Assembly: GCA_017554235.1 (NCBI GenBank)
Contig: JAFZIV010000033.1
Span: 1 to 35,669 of the forward strand
Source: Selenomonadaceae bacterium
GTDB taxonomy: Bacteria; Bacillota; Negativicutes; Selenomonadales; Selenomonadaceae
DNA: 35,669 bases
Reading direction: 5' to 3'
Every line of letters starts with the position of its first letter. The first letter of the stretch is position 1. The notes under the pieces were generated by a model. The model saw only the letters and a list, made by a program, of their open reading frames with translations. It was not told where the DNA came from and did not search any database. This document shows positions 14,677 to 24,406 of the stretch, piece by piece. The position numbers and the translations under genes were made by a program.

Positions 14677-17600
14677 ATGAAAAATTTTAATTTCGACCTT
14701 CAGCGGTTTAAAGATTTTAACAATACGGTTTCTGGAGTTGTCATAACGGGAACTGCGAACAGTGATTCAATTTCAAACGGTAAGTACAGTTATTCTTCTA
14801 TCGGCTCAAACGTGACGATTAACGCACTTGGCGGCAATGATTCCATTGATAATTATGCTTCAAATGTAACTATAAGCGGCGGAGCAGGCAACGATTACAT
14901 TGAAAATATTGAAGGCGAGAAAGCAACGATAAGCGGAGGTGACGGCAATGATACAATCCGTAATATCTTAGCAAAAGGAACAACGATAAACGGTGGCACG
15001 GGTGACGATAAAATTTCCAATTATTATGGCAAAAACGTAACAATAAGTGGCGGAGAAGGTAACGATTCCATTGAAAATTGGGGTGACAGCGTAACGATAA
15101 GTGGTGGATCTGGCGATGACACTATCTATATTGATATGTACCATTCAGTAGCAAGTGTTTACGAATACAATACAGGTGATGGCAATGATGTTATTCTTGG
15201 ATTTAAATCTAACGACACATTGCTTATCAACGGTACTCGTAAAAAAATCACAAAAGAAAATGACGGTGACATAATCATAGGTGTCGGCAGTAATGCTATT
15301 ACCATTAAGAATTACATGATGTATAATTACACAAGTGACACAGTGATAATCGGTACTGCCTATGCTGATTCAATTTCCAATTCTTATTCTGGCTCAAATG
15401 TGACGATAAGTGGCGGAACAGGCGATGATACTATTTACAATTATTGCGACAACGTGACGATAAGCGGCGGTGATGGCAACGATAGAATTTACAATAATAG
15501 CTCAAAAAAAGTAACGATAAACGGTGGCACGGGTGACGATTACATTTCCAATAATGGCGATAAAGTAACGATAAGCGGCGGCACTGGTGATGATACAATT
15601 TCTCTTTCAATTTCCGCTTCTCTTAGCTTTATTGAGTATGCAAAAGGAGACGGAAACGACCTCGTTCAAGGCTTCCAAGATAGCGACACGTTGATAATCA
15701 GCGGCACAACTTACAGCACCGCAAAGAGTGGCAGCGACGTAATTGTTACTGCGGGTTCAGGCAAAATTACATTGCAGGACGCGGCTACCCTTTCAAATTT
15801 AAATATACAAGGTGCTTTTTCAGAAAATAATTCGGGCGGTGGAGTTAATGTCCTCAATAATCTTTCAAATGTTCTAATTAGCGGTACTGATAAAGCCGAT
15901 TCTATTTGGAACAATGCCGGCGTTAATAACGTTACCATTAATGCCTACGCAGGTAATGATACAATTAAATCTTGGGGCAGTTACAATTACATTGATGCAG
16001 GTTCTGATGACGATTACATTTTCCATTTTCCTGCAAACTCGACCATTCACGCCGGTACAGGTAATGATACCGTTTCGCTTTACAGTTCCTCCTCCGCAGG
16101 CGATGTTATCACTTATACCAGTGGCGACGGCAACGACCTTATTCAAAGTTTTAAAACTAAAGACACGTTGATTATCAGCGGCACGACTTACAGCACATCT
16201 AAAAGTGGCAACGACGTAATTGTTACGGCAGGTTCAGGAAAAATTACTTTGGAAGGCGCGGCTAGCCTTTCGTCGATAAAAATCAAAGGAACTGTCGGCG
16301 GCGGTAGTGATACAGGTTCGAGCGGTAAAGATACGACTCCCAGCGGCAAGAATATCAGCAACTCAAAAGCAAGTACTTTGATAACCGGCACGGCATACAA
16401 TGACACGATTAAAAATTCATCCGCGCAGGTTACCATTCAAGGCGGCGACGGTAAAGATAAAATTTCGCTGACCAGTGCGGCTAAAAACAACGTCATAATT
16501 GGCGGAGCGGGTAACGATTCAATATATAGCAGTGTAACAAGCGGTGTACTTTACAAATACGCAAAAGGAGACGGCAACGATTATATCAAAGGTTGGACTG
16601 CTAAAGATACGTTGTCAATCATAGGCGGCGCGTATAAAACTTCCACGACAGGAAACGATGTTTTAGTCAGCATAACAGGCGGAGAAAAAATAACTCTTGC
16701 AGGGGCAAAGAGTAAAACTATTAATATCAATCCTTCGTCAAGTTCAACGGTATCGTCAAGCGGCAAGAATATCAGCAACTCAAAGGCAAGCACTCTTGTA
16801 ACTGGTACGGCTTACGCTGACACGATTAAAAATACTGCCGCGCAGGTTACCATTCAAGGCGGCGACGGTAAAGATAAAATTTCTCTTTCCAGTGCGGCTA
16901 AAAATAACGTCATAATCGGCGGAGCTGGTAACGATTCGATATATAGCAGTGTTACAAGCGGCGTATTGTACAGTTATGCGAAAGGTGACGGCAACGATTA
17001 TATTAAGGGCTGGACGGCTAAAGACACGCTGACTATTACCGGCGGCGCGTATAAAACTTCCACGACAGGAAACGATGTTTTAGTCAGCATAACAGGCGGC
17101 GAAAAAATTACTCTTGCCGGTGCTAAAGGTAAGACGGTTAATATCAATCCCTCTTCGACTACTACGGTATCGTCAAGCGGCAAAAATATCAGCAACTCAA
17201 AGGCTAGCTCTCTTGTAACGGGAACAGCTTATAACGACACTATCAAAAATACAGCCGCGCAGGTTACCCTTCAAGGCGGCGATGGCAAAGATAAAATTTC
17301 GCTGACCAGTGCGGCAACGAAGAATGTGATAATCGGCGGAGCTGGTAACGATTCGATATATAGCAGTGTAACAAGCGGTGTACTTTACAGTTATGCGAAA
17401 GGTGACGGCAACGATTACATTAAGGGTTGGACTGCTAAAGATACGTTGACTATTACAGGCGGCGATTACAAAACTTCTGTATCCGGCAGTAATGTCATTG
17501 TCAGCATAACGGGCGGAGAAAAAATTACGCTTGTCGGAGCGAAGGGCAAAACCTTAAATATCAATCCTTCGCCGGTTGATGATTTAGATGTCGTCGGAAC

Positions 17601-19287
17601 GTCGGGCGATGATAAAATTAACAATGTGCTTGCAGGTGCAACAATCAGCGCGATTGCCGGAAATGATTCCATAACCAATAGCGGCGCGAATGTTTACATA
17701 GATGGCGGCGCAGGTACAGATAAAATTACAATCACAAGTTCGGCTAATAAAAATACCGTCAAGGGCGGCAAAGGTAACGACACAATTTACAGTAGCAATG
17801 AAAATGTAATGTACCTGTACGCTTCAGGAGACGGCAACGATGTTATTCACGGCTTTGGAACTTCCACACTTAATATCACGTCGGGCAGTCTTGGTAGCGC
17901 GTCGGTAAATGGCGATGACGTTATCTTAAAAGTCGGTTCTTATACAATTACTTTGAAAGATCAAGTCGATTCAGAGATAAATTACAAAGTTGGAAGTGGT
18001 TCTGTAAAGTCAACCGTTGTAAGTTCGGAAAATGAACTTATTAAAGAAGGCACAGACATCGCGGATAATCTGCCGAATAACACGAATCAAGCTACTATAA
18101 GCGGTCTTGGCGGTTCAGATAAAATCACCAATTCCGGCAACAGCGTTTCGATTTCCGGCGGCGCAGGACACGATACAATAAGTAATTTCGGAACAGACGT
18201 TACTATTAGAGGTGACGCCGGTAACGATAGTATAATTACAAGCAACAGCGGCACATTCATTGACGGCGGTGCTGACAATGATACCATAAGATTGACAGAA
18301 GATGTTTTTAACGCGACAATTAAAGGCGGTACCGGTAATGATGTTATTCACCTTAACGATAACCCACAACTGATACAGTACAAAAAAGGTGACGGTAAGG
18401 ATACAATTTTTGGATTTAGTGATGGCGATTCCGTTAGTGTAACATCAGGAAAAATTCGTGATGATTACGGAGATAACGGCTCAAATACTGTTTTCTACAT
18501 TGATGATGGAACGAACAATGCGATAATCTTTAGAAACACTTCAAAGGAAAATTTCCAGATTGAGAATAACGTAATAACGTTTTCTGAGTCACGAATAATA
18601 ACCCTTAGTGGTTATACGGATAAACCGGATAATAAATCAAACAGTATTTCATTAGCGGTAATAAAGGCACTTGGCGGTAATGACACGATTAAAAATACAG
18701 GTAGCCTCGTTACAATTTATGGCGGCGAGGGCAACGATAAAATCAGCTTGGGCAGCAGTGCAGAAAATAACACGATATACGGCGGATTGGGTAACGATAC
18801 CATTTACAGTAATGGTAAAGGAAATTGTATTAAATACGCGGCTGGAGACGGCAACGATACCATTTATAGCTTTAGCGGGACAGATTATATAGAGATAACG
18901 AATGGACAAATTGTCTCAGTAGTTTCTGATTTATCTGATAAGAAGTTCTACATTAACGATAAAACGCATTTCATAACAGTTAAAGACGGTACGTCAAAGA
19001 ATTTCAAAATCGAAGATAATGTAATTAGTTTGGAACAAGGTTCGGATTTTTCATCAATGATTGATAACACGTCAGATATAAGTTATCTTTTTGCGGACAA
19101 CAATTTCGAGACTGGCGAATTGCAAATTGATTCCATAACCGAGATTAGCGACATAAACTACAGCGTAGGTAAGCTTGAAAATGCAGAGATTGTCAGCAGT
19201 GTCACTAACGATAAAATTTCAGTAGAGGTAACGTCGGCTTTGCCAACTTCCGCAAACAGAATGATTTTTGATAAATCGAACAAGTAG
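14677..19287 (+). CDS. Large RTX-like calcium-binding repeat protein
   Basis: Probably a secreted or surface protein of 1536 aa, exact role unknown. The N-terminus MKNFNFDLQRF has no signal peptide but resembles the start of many Selenomonadales repeat proteins (recognition). Most of the chain is beta-roll sequence with many GGxGxDxI nonapeptides (for example GGAGNDYI and GGDGNDTI), the signature of haemolysin-type Ca2+-binding repeats typical of type I secretion substrates. Residues about 556-970 hold three near-identical 139-aa units. The last 20 residues before the end duplicate the C-terminus of the upstream YacL-like protein. ATG 14677 has GAGGAAAGGGG upstream; an in-frame ATG 14656 is rejected because it precedes that site. 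No transporter gene is nearby. Confidence 0.85.
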   Translation: MKNFNFDLQRFKDFNNTVSGVVITGTANSDSISNGKYSYSSIGSNVTINALGGNDSIDNYASNVTISGGAGNDYIENIEGEKATISGGDGNDTIRNILAKGTTINGGTGDDKISNYYGKNVTISGGEGNDSIENWGDSVTISGGSGDDTIYIDMYHSVASVYEYNTGDGNDVILGFKSNDTLLINGTRKKITKENDGDIIIGVGSNAITIKNYMMYNYTSDTVIIGTAYADSISNSYSGSNVTISGGTGDDTIYNYCDNVTISGGDGNDRIYNNSSKKVTINGGTGDDYISNNGDKVTISGGTGDDTISLSISASLSFIEYAKGDGNDLVQGFQDSDTLIISGTTYSTAKSGSDVIVTAGSGKITLQDAATLSNLNIQGAFSENNSGGGVNVLNNLSNVLISGTDKADSIWNNAGVNNVTINAYAGNDTIKSWGSYNYIDAGSDDDYIFHFPANSTIHAGTGNDTVSLYSSSSAGDVITYTSGDGNDLIQSFKTKDTLIISGTTYSTSKSGNDVIVTAGSGKITLEGAASLSSIKIKGTVGGGSDTGSSGKDTTPSGKNISNSKASTLITGTAYNDTIKNSSAQVTIQGGDGKDKISLTSAAKNNVIIGGAGNDSIYSSVTSGVLYKYAKGDGNDYIKGWTAKDTLSIIGGAYKTSTTGNDVLVSITGGEKITLAGAKSKTININPSSSSTVSSSGKNISNSKASTLVTGTAYADTIKNTAAQVTIQGGDGKDKISLSSAAKNNVIIGGAGNDSIYSSVTSGVLYSYAKGDGNDYIKGWTAKDTLTITGGAYKTSTTGNDVLVSITGGEKITLAGAKGKTVNINPSSTTTVSSSGKNISNSKASSLVTGTAYNDTIKNTAAQVTLQGGDGKDKISLTSAATKNVIIGGAGNDSIYSSVTSGVLYSYAKGDGNDYIKGWTAKDTLTITGGDYKTSVSGSNVIVSITGGEKITLVGAKGKTLNINPSPVDDLDVVGTSGDDKINNVLAGATISAIAGNDSITNSGANVYIDGGAGTDKITITSSANKNTVKGGKGNDTIYSSNENVMYLYASGDGNDVIHGFGTSTLNITSGSLGSASVNGDDVILKVGSYTITLKDQVDSEINYKVGSGSVKSTVVSSENELIKEGTDIADNLPNNTNQATISGLGGSDKITNSGNSVSISGGAGHDTISNFGTDVTIRGDAGNDSIITSNSGTFIDGGADNDTIRLTEDVFNATIKGGTGNDVIHLNDNPQLIQYKKGDGKDTIFGFSDGDSVSVTSGKIRDDYGDNGSNTVFYIDDGTNNAIIFRNTSKENFQIENNVITFSESRIITLSGYTDKPDNKSNSISLAVIKALGGNDTIKNTGSLVTIYGGEGNDKISLGSSAENNTIYGGLGNDTIYSNGKGNCIKYAAGDGNDTIYSFSGTDYIEITNGQIVSVVSDLSDKKFYINDKTHFITVKDGTSKNFKIEDNVISLEQGSDFSSMIDNTSDISYLFADNNFETGELQIDSITEISDINYSVGKLENAEIVSSVTNDKISVEVTSALPTSANRMIFDKSNK
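16342..17592 (+). repeat. Three tandem 417-bp repeats inside the RTX-like gene
   Basis: Units begin at 16342, 16759 and 17176, exactly 417 bases (139 codons) apart, each starting with codons for SGKNISNSKAS. The copies are nearly identical at protein level; the third diverges near its end. In-frame recombination could change copy number without breaking the gene. Confidence 0.9.
19216..19275 (+). repeat. Direct repeat copy B (3' end of the RTX-like gene)
   Basis: Matches 14453-14512 at 54 of 60 positions by eye, in the corresponding reading frame. The two copies are 4763 bases apart and bracket the RTX-like gene. Confidence 0.85.
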
Positions 19288-19345
19288 CATAAAAATTTTT
19301 TAGTCAACCCCTTTCATTGATAAAATTTAACAACTACCATTTAAA

Positions 19346-19388
19346 AACTGAGATAAACAGCAACTTGTCATCTCGGTTTAATTTTTTT
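19346..19388 (+). terminator. Terminator of the RTX-like gene
   Basis: AACTGAGAT (19346-19354) pairs with ATCTCGGTT (19370-19378, one G-T pair), followed by TTTTTTT. Confidence 0.8.
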
Positions 19389-19413
19389 GAATTACGCTGA
19401 AAAATTTTATTTG

Positions 19414-19443
19414 TTTACAAGGCAAAATTTTTTGTGCTATAAT
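19414..19443 (+). promoter_or_regulatory. Probable lon promoter
   Basis: TTTACA (19414-19419), 18-base spacer, consensus TATAAT (19438-19443), about 80 bases before the lon start. No CIRCE-type inverted repeat was seen nearby. Confidence 0.6.
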
Positions 19444-19522
19444 TGCGCCAAAATTTTTTGACTTAAATAAAACGTAAACTGAAAGTTAGACGAAAAGATT
19501 TTTATAGGTGGTGAAAAAAAGT

Positions 19523-21844
19523 ATGACGAATATAATTGAAACAGTGAGTCTTCCGCTTGTACCTCTGCGCGGCGTAACTGTTTTTCCAAATATGATAATG
19601 CACCTTGACATTGGGCGAGAAAATTCCATTAACGCATTGGAAGCGGCAATGGTTGCTGACAGAAGAGTTTTTTTAATCGCACAAAGAGAGGCTGACGACG
19701 ATAACCCGACGCAAGAAGATTTATATACAATCGGAACTCTTGCCGAAATTCGACAGATTATAAAAATTCCCGACGGTAATGTTAGAGTTTTAGTTGAAGG
19801 CGTTAATCGCGCAGTGATGACTGATTACCGCGAATTTGAAAATTATGCTGAAGCTGATATTGAAGTTCACGAAGACGCTTGGAAAGATTCTCTGCAACTT
19901 GAAGCACTCGTCAAAGGTGTTGTCCATGAGTTTGAAGAGTGGGTTAAACTTAGCAAGCGTATTCCCGCCGAAACTTTTATTGCAGTCACAATTCTTGAAG
20001 ATATTGGACGACTTGCAGATTTAATTACAAGTCATTTGAATTTAAAATTGGAGTCGCGACAGGAACTGTTAGAGGCACTTGACGTTGAAGACAGGCTTGA
20101 AAAATTATATGCGATTTTAGCGCGTGAACTTGAAGTACTTCAAATGGAAGTGCAAATCAATCAGCGAGTGCGCGGGCAGATTGAAAAAATTCAGAAGGAT
20201 AGTTATCTGCGCGAACAGTTACGGGCGATTCATAAAGAATTGGGCGAAGATGAAGACGTTTCTGAAACTTCGGCGGAATATCGTAAAAAGTTGGATGAAG
20301 GCGATTACCCCGACGAAGTTCGCGAGATTGTCCTAAAAGAACTTAGTAGAATGGAACGCTTGCCGACAATGGCGCAGGAGTCCGGCGTAATTCGCACCTA
20401 CATTGAATGGCTTTTTGATTTACCGTGGAGAATTTCTACCGAAGATTCCAACGACATTGTGAAGGCGACGAAAATTTTGGACGCGGATCATTACGGCTTG
20501 GAAAAAGTTAAGGATCGCATTTTAGATTTTCTTGCCGTAAAAGTTTTGACGAAAGATAAACCTGCTCCAATTTTGTGTTTGGTAGGACCGCCCGGCGTAG
20601 GTAAAACTTCTTTGGCGTCCAGTGTCGCTAAGGCTATGGATAGAAAATTTATTCGTGCGTCACTCGGCGGCATACGTGACGAGGCGGAAATTCGCGGGCA
20701 TCGTAGAACTTATGTAGGCGCAATGCCCGGACGAATTATTCAAGGTATTAAAAAAGCTGGCGCAAATAATCCAGTCTTCCTTCTTGATGAAGTTGATAAA
20801 CTCGGCAAAGACGGATACAGCGGCGATCCTTCGTCGGCGTTGCTTGAAGTACTCGACCCTGAACAGAATAACACTTTCACTGACCATTACATTGATACGG
20901 CGTTTGATTTATCCCGCGTGCTGTGGATTGTTACGGCGAATAATCTTTCGACGATTCCAAAACCGTTACGTGACAGAATGGAAGTTATAACTTTATCGAG
21001 TTATACCGAGCATGAAAAATTAGAAATTGCTAAACGTTATTTGACTAAGCGGCAAAAAGAAAATAACGGCTTGAAGACAGGAGATTTGGTTTTCGCTAAA
21101 GGCGTTTTGCAAGAAATTATTTCCGAATATACGCGCGAAGCAGGCGTCCGTGAACTGGAAAGAATTATCGGGCGTGCTTGTCGAAAGGCGGCGCGAAAAA
21201 TCGTTGAAGGTCACGAAGGCACTGTTTACGTTACGAAAAAAAATCTGCGCGACTTTTTAGGGCGTCCTAAATATCTTCAGAATAAAGCCGAAAAGCAACC
21301 GCAAATTGGCGTATCAACGGGCATGGCGTGGACGGAAGTCGGCGGTGATATTTTACCAACTGAAGCGATTATTCTTAAAGGTAAAGGCAAACTTTTATTG
21401 ACGGGACATTTGGGCGACGTTATGCAGGAGTCCGCGCAGGCTGGTTTGACTTACATTAGGAGTCGCAGTGACTTAATGCAACTTGACGATGATTTTTATG
21501 AGAAAAATGATATTCACGTTCATGTGCCTGAAGGTGCTGTGCCGAAAGACGGACCAAGCGCGGGTATAACGATGGCAACGGCAATGATTTCTGCTTTGAC
21601 AAAAAGAAAAGTTCGCAGTGATGTTGCAATGACAGGTGAAATTACTCTGCGCGGAAATGTTTTGCCGATTGGCGGACTTAAAGAAAAAGTTCTTGCCGCG
21701 TATCGTGAGGGTATGAAGACAATTATTTTGCCAAAAGAAAATGAACGTGATATTGAGGACATTCCCGAAACTGTCCGCGAAAAATTAGAATTTGTACCCG
21801 TTGAGCATATGGACGAAGTTTTAAAGACAGCTTTGTTGCCATAA
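19523..21844 (+). CDS. lon: ATP-dependent Lon protease
   Basis: Cytoplasmic AAA+ protease for misfolded and regulatory proteins. 773 aa from ATG 19523 with AGGTGGTG nine bases upstream; the in-frame GTGs at 19508 and 19511 overlap that site and are rejected. LON substrate-binding domain at about 8-205, coiled region, AAA+ module with Walker A GPPGVGKT (355-362) and Walker B VFLLDEVD (418-425), and the protease domain with catalytic Ser679 (PKDGPSAG) and Lys720 (GGLKEK). Standard bacterial LonA layout and length. It is 7.9 kb from tig on the opposite strand, not in the clp operon. Confidence 0.97.
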   Translation: MTNIIETVSLPLVPLRGVTVFPNMIMHLDIGRENSINALEAAMVADRRVFLIAQREADDDNPTQEDLYTIGTLAEIRQIIKIPDGNVRVLVEGVNRAVMTDYREFENYAEADIEVHEDAWKDSLQLEALVKGVVHEFEEWVKLSKRIPAETFIAVTILEDIGRLADLITSHLNLKLESRQELLEALDVEDRLEKLYAILARELEVLQMEVQINQRVRGQIEKIQKDSYLREQLRAIHKELGEDEDVSETSAEYRKKLDEGDYPDEVREIVLKELSRMERLPTMAQESGVIRTYIEWLFDLPWRISTEDSNDIVKATKILDADHYGLEKVKDRILDFLAVKVLTKDKPAPILCLVGPPGVGKTSLASSVAKAMDRKFIRASLGGIRDEAEIRGHRRTYVGAMPGRIIQGIKKAGANNPVFLLDEVDKLGKDGYSGDPSSALLEVLDPEQNNTFTDHYIDTAFDLSRVLWIVTANNLSTIPKPLRDRMEVITLSSYTEHEKLEIAKRYLTKRQKENNGLKTGDLVFAKGVLQEIISEYTREAGVRELERIIGRACRKAARKIVEGHEGTVYVTKKNLRDFLGRPKYLQNKAEKQPQIGVSTGMAWTEVGGDILPTEAIILKGKGKLLLTGHLGDVMQESAQAGLTYIRSRSDLMQLDDDFYEKNDIHVHVPEGAVPKDGPSAGITMATAMISALTKRKVRSDVAMTGEITLRGNVLPIGGLKEKVLAAYREGMKTIILPKENERDIEDIPETVREKLEFVPVEHMDEVLKTALLP

Positions 21845-21877
21845 AATTTTTTCCGTAAATATTGATGGCTAAAACTG

Positions 21878-21913
21878 AAAAATCCTTCTCAAAATTAATT
21901 GAAAAGGATTTTT
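21878..21913. terminator. Bidirectional terminator between lon and cheB
   Basis: AAAAATCCTTCTC (21878-21890) pairs with GAAAAGGATTTTT (21901-21913). It is followed by T runs in both directions and lies between converging genes. Confidence 0.7.
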
Positions 21914-21925
21914 CTAATATTGATA

Positions 21926-21962
21926 ACTTCTTTCTAAAATTTAGGAAGGAGTTTTATTTTTA
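21926..21962 (+). terminator. Second hairpin between lon and cheB
   Basis: AACTTCTTTC-TAAA pairs imperfectly with TTTA-GGAAGGAGTT around 21926-21953, then TTTATTTTT. A weaker back-up terminator for lon. Confidence 0.45.
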
Positions 21963-21969
21963 GCGAAAA

Positions 21970-22557
21970 TTAGTTGTTGAATTTTTTTACAGTATTCATA
22001 ATGGCGAGTGCCATTGAGTCAAGGGGTATTTGCATATCAACTGCGCCGGCATTAAAAGCAGCTTTTGGCATACCGTATACGACGGACGTTGCCTCATCTT
22101 GTCCAAGCGTTGGTGAACCTTTTTGTTTCATTTCAAGAAGTCCTTCCGTGCCGTCATGTCCTATGCCTGTGAGAATTACGCCGAGTGCTTCCGCGCCCAC
22201 CAATTCGGCAACAGATTTAAAAAGTACGTCAACTGCAGGGCGGCATGAATGAACGGGCGGAGCTACGAAACAACGTATTTGCAAACCACCTTCGCGATTC
22301 CTGCGTAATTCCATATGTAGTCCGCCGGGTGCTATGTAAACGTGATTTGGCAACACCAGTTCTCCGTGTTCGCCCTCTTTGACTGTCAGCAAACTTTCTC
22401 TATCTAAGCGGTCTGCAAGTGACTTTGAAAATTTTGGTGGAATGTGTTGTACTATGACAATCGGCGGGATTGGCGGCATTAATTTTGGAATTACTCTTGC
22501 CAGAGCTTCCGTACCGCCTGTTGATGATCCTATTGCTATTAAACTTATCTTACTCAT
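21970..22557 (-). CDS. Stand-alone CheB-type methylesterase domain
   Basis: Predicted protein-glutamate methylesterase/glutamine deamidase. 195 aa covering only the CheB catalytic domain: Ser12 in GSSTGG, His38 in VQHIP, Asp135 in GIGHDGTEG. The response-regulator domain found at the N-terminus of ordinary CheB is absent, so phosphorylation control is not encoded in this protein. Start ATG 22557 with AAAAGG upstream. No chemoreceptor, CheR or CheA gene is in the window, so its target is unknown; stand-alone esterase domains also occur fused to or beside other signalling proteins. Motifs are intact, so the enzyme is probably active. Confidence 0.88.
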   Translation of the reverse strand: MSKISLIAIGSSTGGTEALARVIPKLMPPIPPIVIVQHIPPKFSKSLADRLDRESLLTVKEGEHGELVLPNHVYIAPGGLHMELRRNREGGLQIRCFVAPPVHSCRPAVDVLFKSVAELVGAEALGVILTGIGHDGTEGLLEMKQKGSPTLGQDEATSVVYGMPKAAFNAGAVDMQIPLDSMALAIMNTVKKFNN

Positions 22558-22776
22558 GATAAATTCGACCTTTTAAATTAAATTTTTTTAACCTCCTGCT
22601 AATTTGATTCTTCCAAATAAAAAAATTTCCTGCAAAAAAATTTTCCCACAACTAAGATTGACGGAAAATTTTAAAATTAATTTGCCTGAACCGTTTTAAG
22701 AAATTTAGTACTAGACAAAAAAAAATATTTATGGTAGTTTTACAATAAAAACATTCAATTTGAAAGTTGGTGTAGC

Positions 22777-23484
22777 GTGAATTTTACTTGGGATATAGTT
22801 TTACAGGCGGCGCAGGACGATTTAGAATCGGGAGATTTATTTTTCAAACCTGCTGAAAGTTTTAGCCCGTACTACGAGCAGTCTTTCAAGAATATCAATC
22901 AGCGGCACATCAAAAATAAAGACGTTGAAATAAATCCGCTCTACAGATTTTCGTCAATATTTGAATACGCATTGCACCCCGACGTTAGGGATTTAATTTT
23001 CAGAAACCAACAAAATTTTATCAATTACTATTTTGATTTAAATATCCACATTTTGACGGAAATTGATTTATGTCACGGAATGACTAAGCGCGAATTTTAT
23101 GTCCGCAAAATTCGGCAAGAGATGTTAGACGGAATTTTCGGCGAACCTGCGCGGGAAGGTATAATGCAACTCAAAAAGGATAAACAGCTTGCGGTTGCCG
23201 ATGAACTTTTGTGCGTCATGGAAACGGGGTCAAGCGTCCGTTCTTTCTGCCACATTATGAAACAAATTTTCAAGGGCTGTATCATTTATCAGAGTATCGC
23301 TCATCCGCAAAGGCTTTACGTCTACATTGGTAGGGAACGTGACGAGCAACTTCAAAAGCAATGGCGTATGATTCGAGAAACTTTTTTGCCGATTGATATT
23401 GAAGTTCGCGAATTTTGGGCGAATCATTTTGGAATAATGGACATTGATGAGACGATGAGAATTGACGCTATTGCGATTTTTTAG
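22777..23484 (+). CDS. Uncharacterised protein of a Firmicutes tail-like locus (1)
   Basis: 235 aa, mostly alpha-helical by composition, no signal peptide or membrane segment. The layout (N-terminal NFTWDIVLQAAQDDL, a central INPLYRFSSIF block, TKREFYVRKI, a TGSSVRSF block, and the ending EFWANHFGIMDIDETM) resembles a family I associate with phage-tail-like contractile injection loci of Clostridia, where database entries sometimes carry misleading names. That is memory, not a search. Start GTG 22777 has only a weak ribosome site (AAAGTTGG). The stop codon is the first base triplet of a heptamer hairpin that separates it from the next gene. A minor alternative is a stand-alone unknown protein. 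Confidence 0.72.
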   Translation: MNFTWDIVLQAAQDDLESGDLFFKPAESFSPYYEQSFKNINQRHIKNKDVEINPLYRFSSIFEYALHPDVRDLIFRNQQNFINYYFDLNIHILTEIDLCHGMTKREFYVRKIRQEMLDGIFGEPAREGIMQLKKDKQLAVADELLCVMETGSSVRSFCHIMKQIFKGCIIYQSIAHPQRLYVYIGRERDEQLQKQWRMIRETFLPIDIEVREFWANHFGIMDIDETMRIDAIAIF

Positions 23485-23538
23485 TTAATAGTGAGTAGTA
23501 AATAGTGAATAGTAGTCAGTTAAAAATACTATTAACTA
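23482..23538. repeat. Intergenic heptamer-repeat hairpin element
   Basis: Six consecutive 7-mers (TAGTTAA, TAGTGAG, TAGTAAA, TAGTGAA, TAGTAGT, CAGTTAA; 23482-23523). The first 11 bases (23482-23492) are a perfect inverted repeat of 23528-23538. The upstream stop codon is the first three bases, and the next gene's ribosome site follows directly. Confidence 0.75.
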
Positions 23539-23554
23539 AAAAGGAGAAATTATC

Positions 23555-24328
23555 TTGAACGAACAAAAATATCCGCAGTTTGAACGATTACACGTTTTGA
23601 GGACGGAGGCACTTTGCAGTATTCGCGACCGTGCCTTTGATATTTTTCCGCTGTTTATGGAAAATTACAGCGAAGGAATTGTAAGCGGTTGTCTTCCGAT
23701 TGCAACGCCGGACACGATTACCGTAGGCAGGGGAATGATTCTCCACAACAATTTTTTTTATCTGCTTAACGAACCGATGAGCATTGAATACGCGCCGACC
23801 GAAGAATATATGATGTTGAAGATAATCTTTGAGCCGGAACTCGAAACAGAGAATTTTATTCAGCGCGACGTGAATTTGATTTTAACTCACGATATGGACT
23901 TGGCGGAAAACGAAATTGAGATTTGCCGCTTTAAATTGAAAAAGGGCGCGGTACTTCGTGCAAACTACACTGATTTTTTTGATAGAGCAACGGAATTTGA
24001 TACGATTAATACAATCAATGTTCCCTACGCCGCAATAGGCGGGCAAACTCTTTCATCTGAAATTCTTGGTGCTTTTGCTACGGAAGCCAAAGATTTTGAA
24101 TTGAGTACTATGGATTTTCAATTTTGCTTTAGCGTTTTAAGTGGACGCAGAATCAGTGCCGCGCAGATTTCTCTTTACATTGAACACCGCTTGAAAACGG
24201 AAATATCTAATCCCACGAATCAAACTTTGTACGATAATTTATGCTTGATTCTTCGCGAAATTAAAAACGGCAAACGCCGCGAGATTACCGGGACGCGTCG
24301 CCGCCGTCGTGAAATTATGCTTGATTAG
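23555..24328 (+). CDS. Uncharacterised protein of a Firmicutes tail-like locus (2)
   Basis: 257 aa, TTG start at 23555 with AAAAGGAG upstream. The N-terminal half is beta-rich (FERLHVLRTEALCSIRD, then GIVSGCLPIATPDTITVGRG, then NNFFYLLNEP). In my memory this is the layout of a partner protein that lies next to the family of the preceding gene in Clostridial phage-tail-like loci, where it may be a baseplate or fibre-like part. The C-terminus is basic (RRRRRE). No catalytic motif, signal or membrane segment is seen. Probably cotranscribed with the preceding gene. Confidence 0.7.
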   Translation: MNEQKYPQFERLHVLRTEALCSIRDRAFDIFPLFMENYSEGIVSGCLPIATPDTITVGRGMILHNNFFYLLNEPMSIEYAPTEEYMMLKIIFEPELETENFIQRDVNLILTHDMDLAENEIEICRFKLKKGAVLRANYTDFFDRATEFDTINTINVPYAAIGGQTLSSEILGAFATEAKDFELSTMDFQFCFSVLSGRRISAAQISLYIEHRLKTEISNPTNQTLYDNLCLILREIKNGKRREITGTRRRRREIMLD

Positions 24329-24347
24329 TGGATAAAGCTTAGGAAAA

Positions 24348-24406
24348 AACCTTAAACCTTAGAGCTAATTAAGAATTACTGACCACTGACCACTGATTAC
24401 TGACCA
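24348..24406. repeat. Heptamer-repeat element overlapping a gene end
   Basis: Two copies of AACCTTA (24348-24361), then CTGACCA, CTGACCA, CTGATTA, CTGACCA (24379-24406), all on a 7-base period. The second block is read on the - strand as the last codons of the 193-aa gene. Confidence 0.65.

Noticed and set aside
14750-19100. Repetitive DNA that could be taken for CRISPR or satellite sequence
   Set aside because: It is a continuous coding frame of Ca-binding nonapeptides; no constant repeat with unique spacers.
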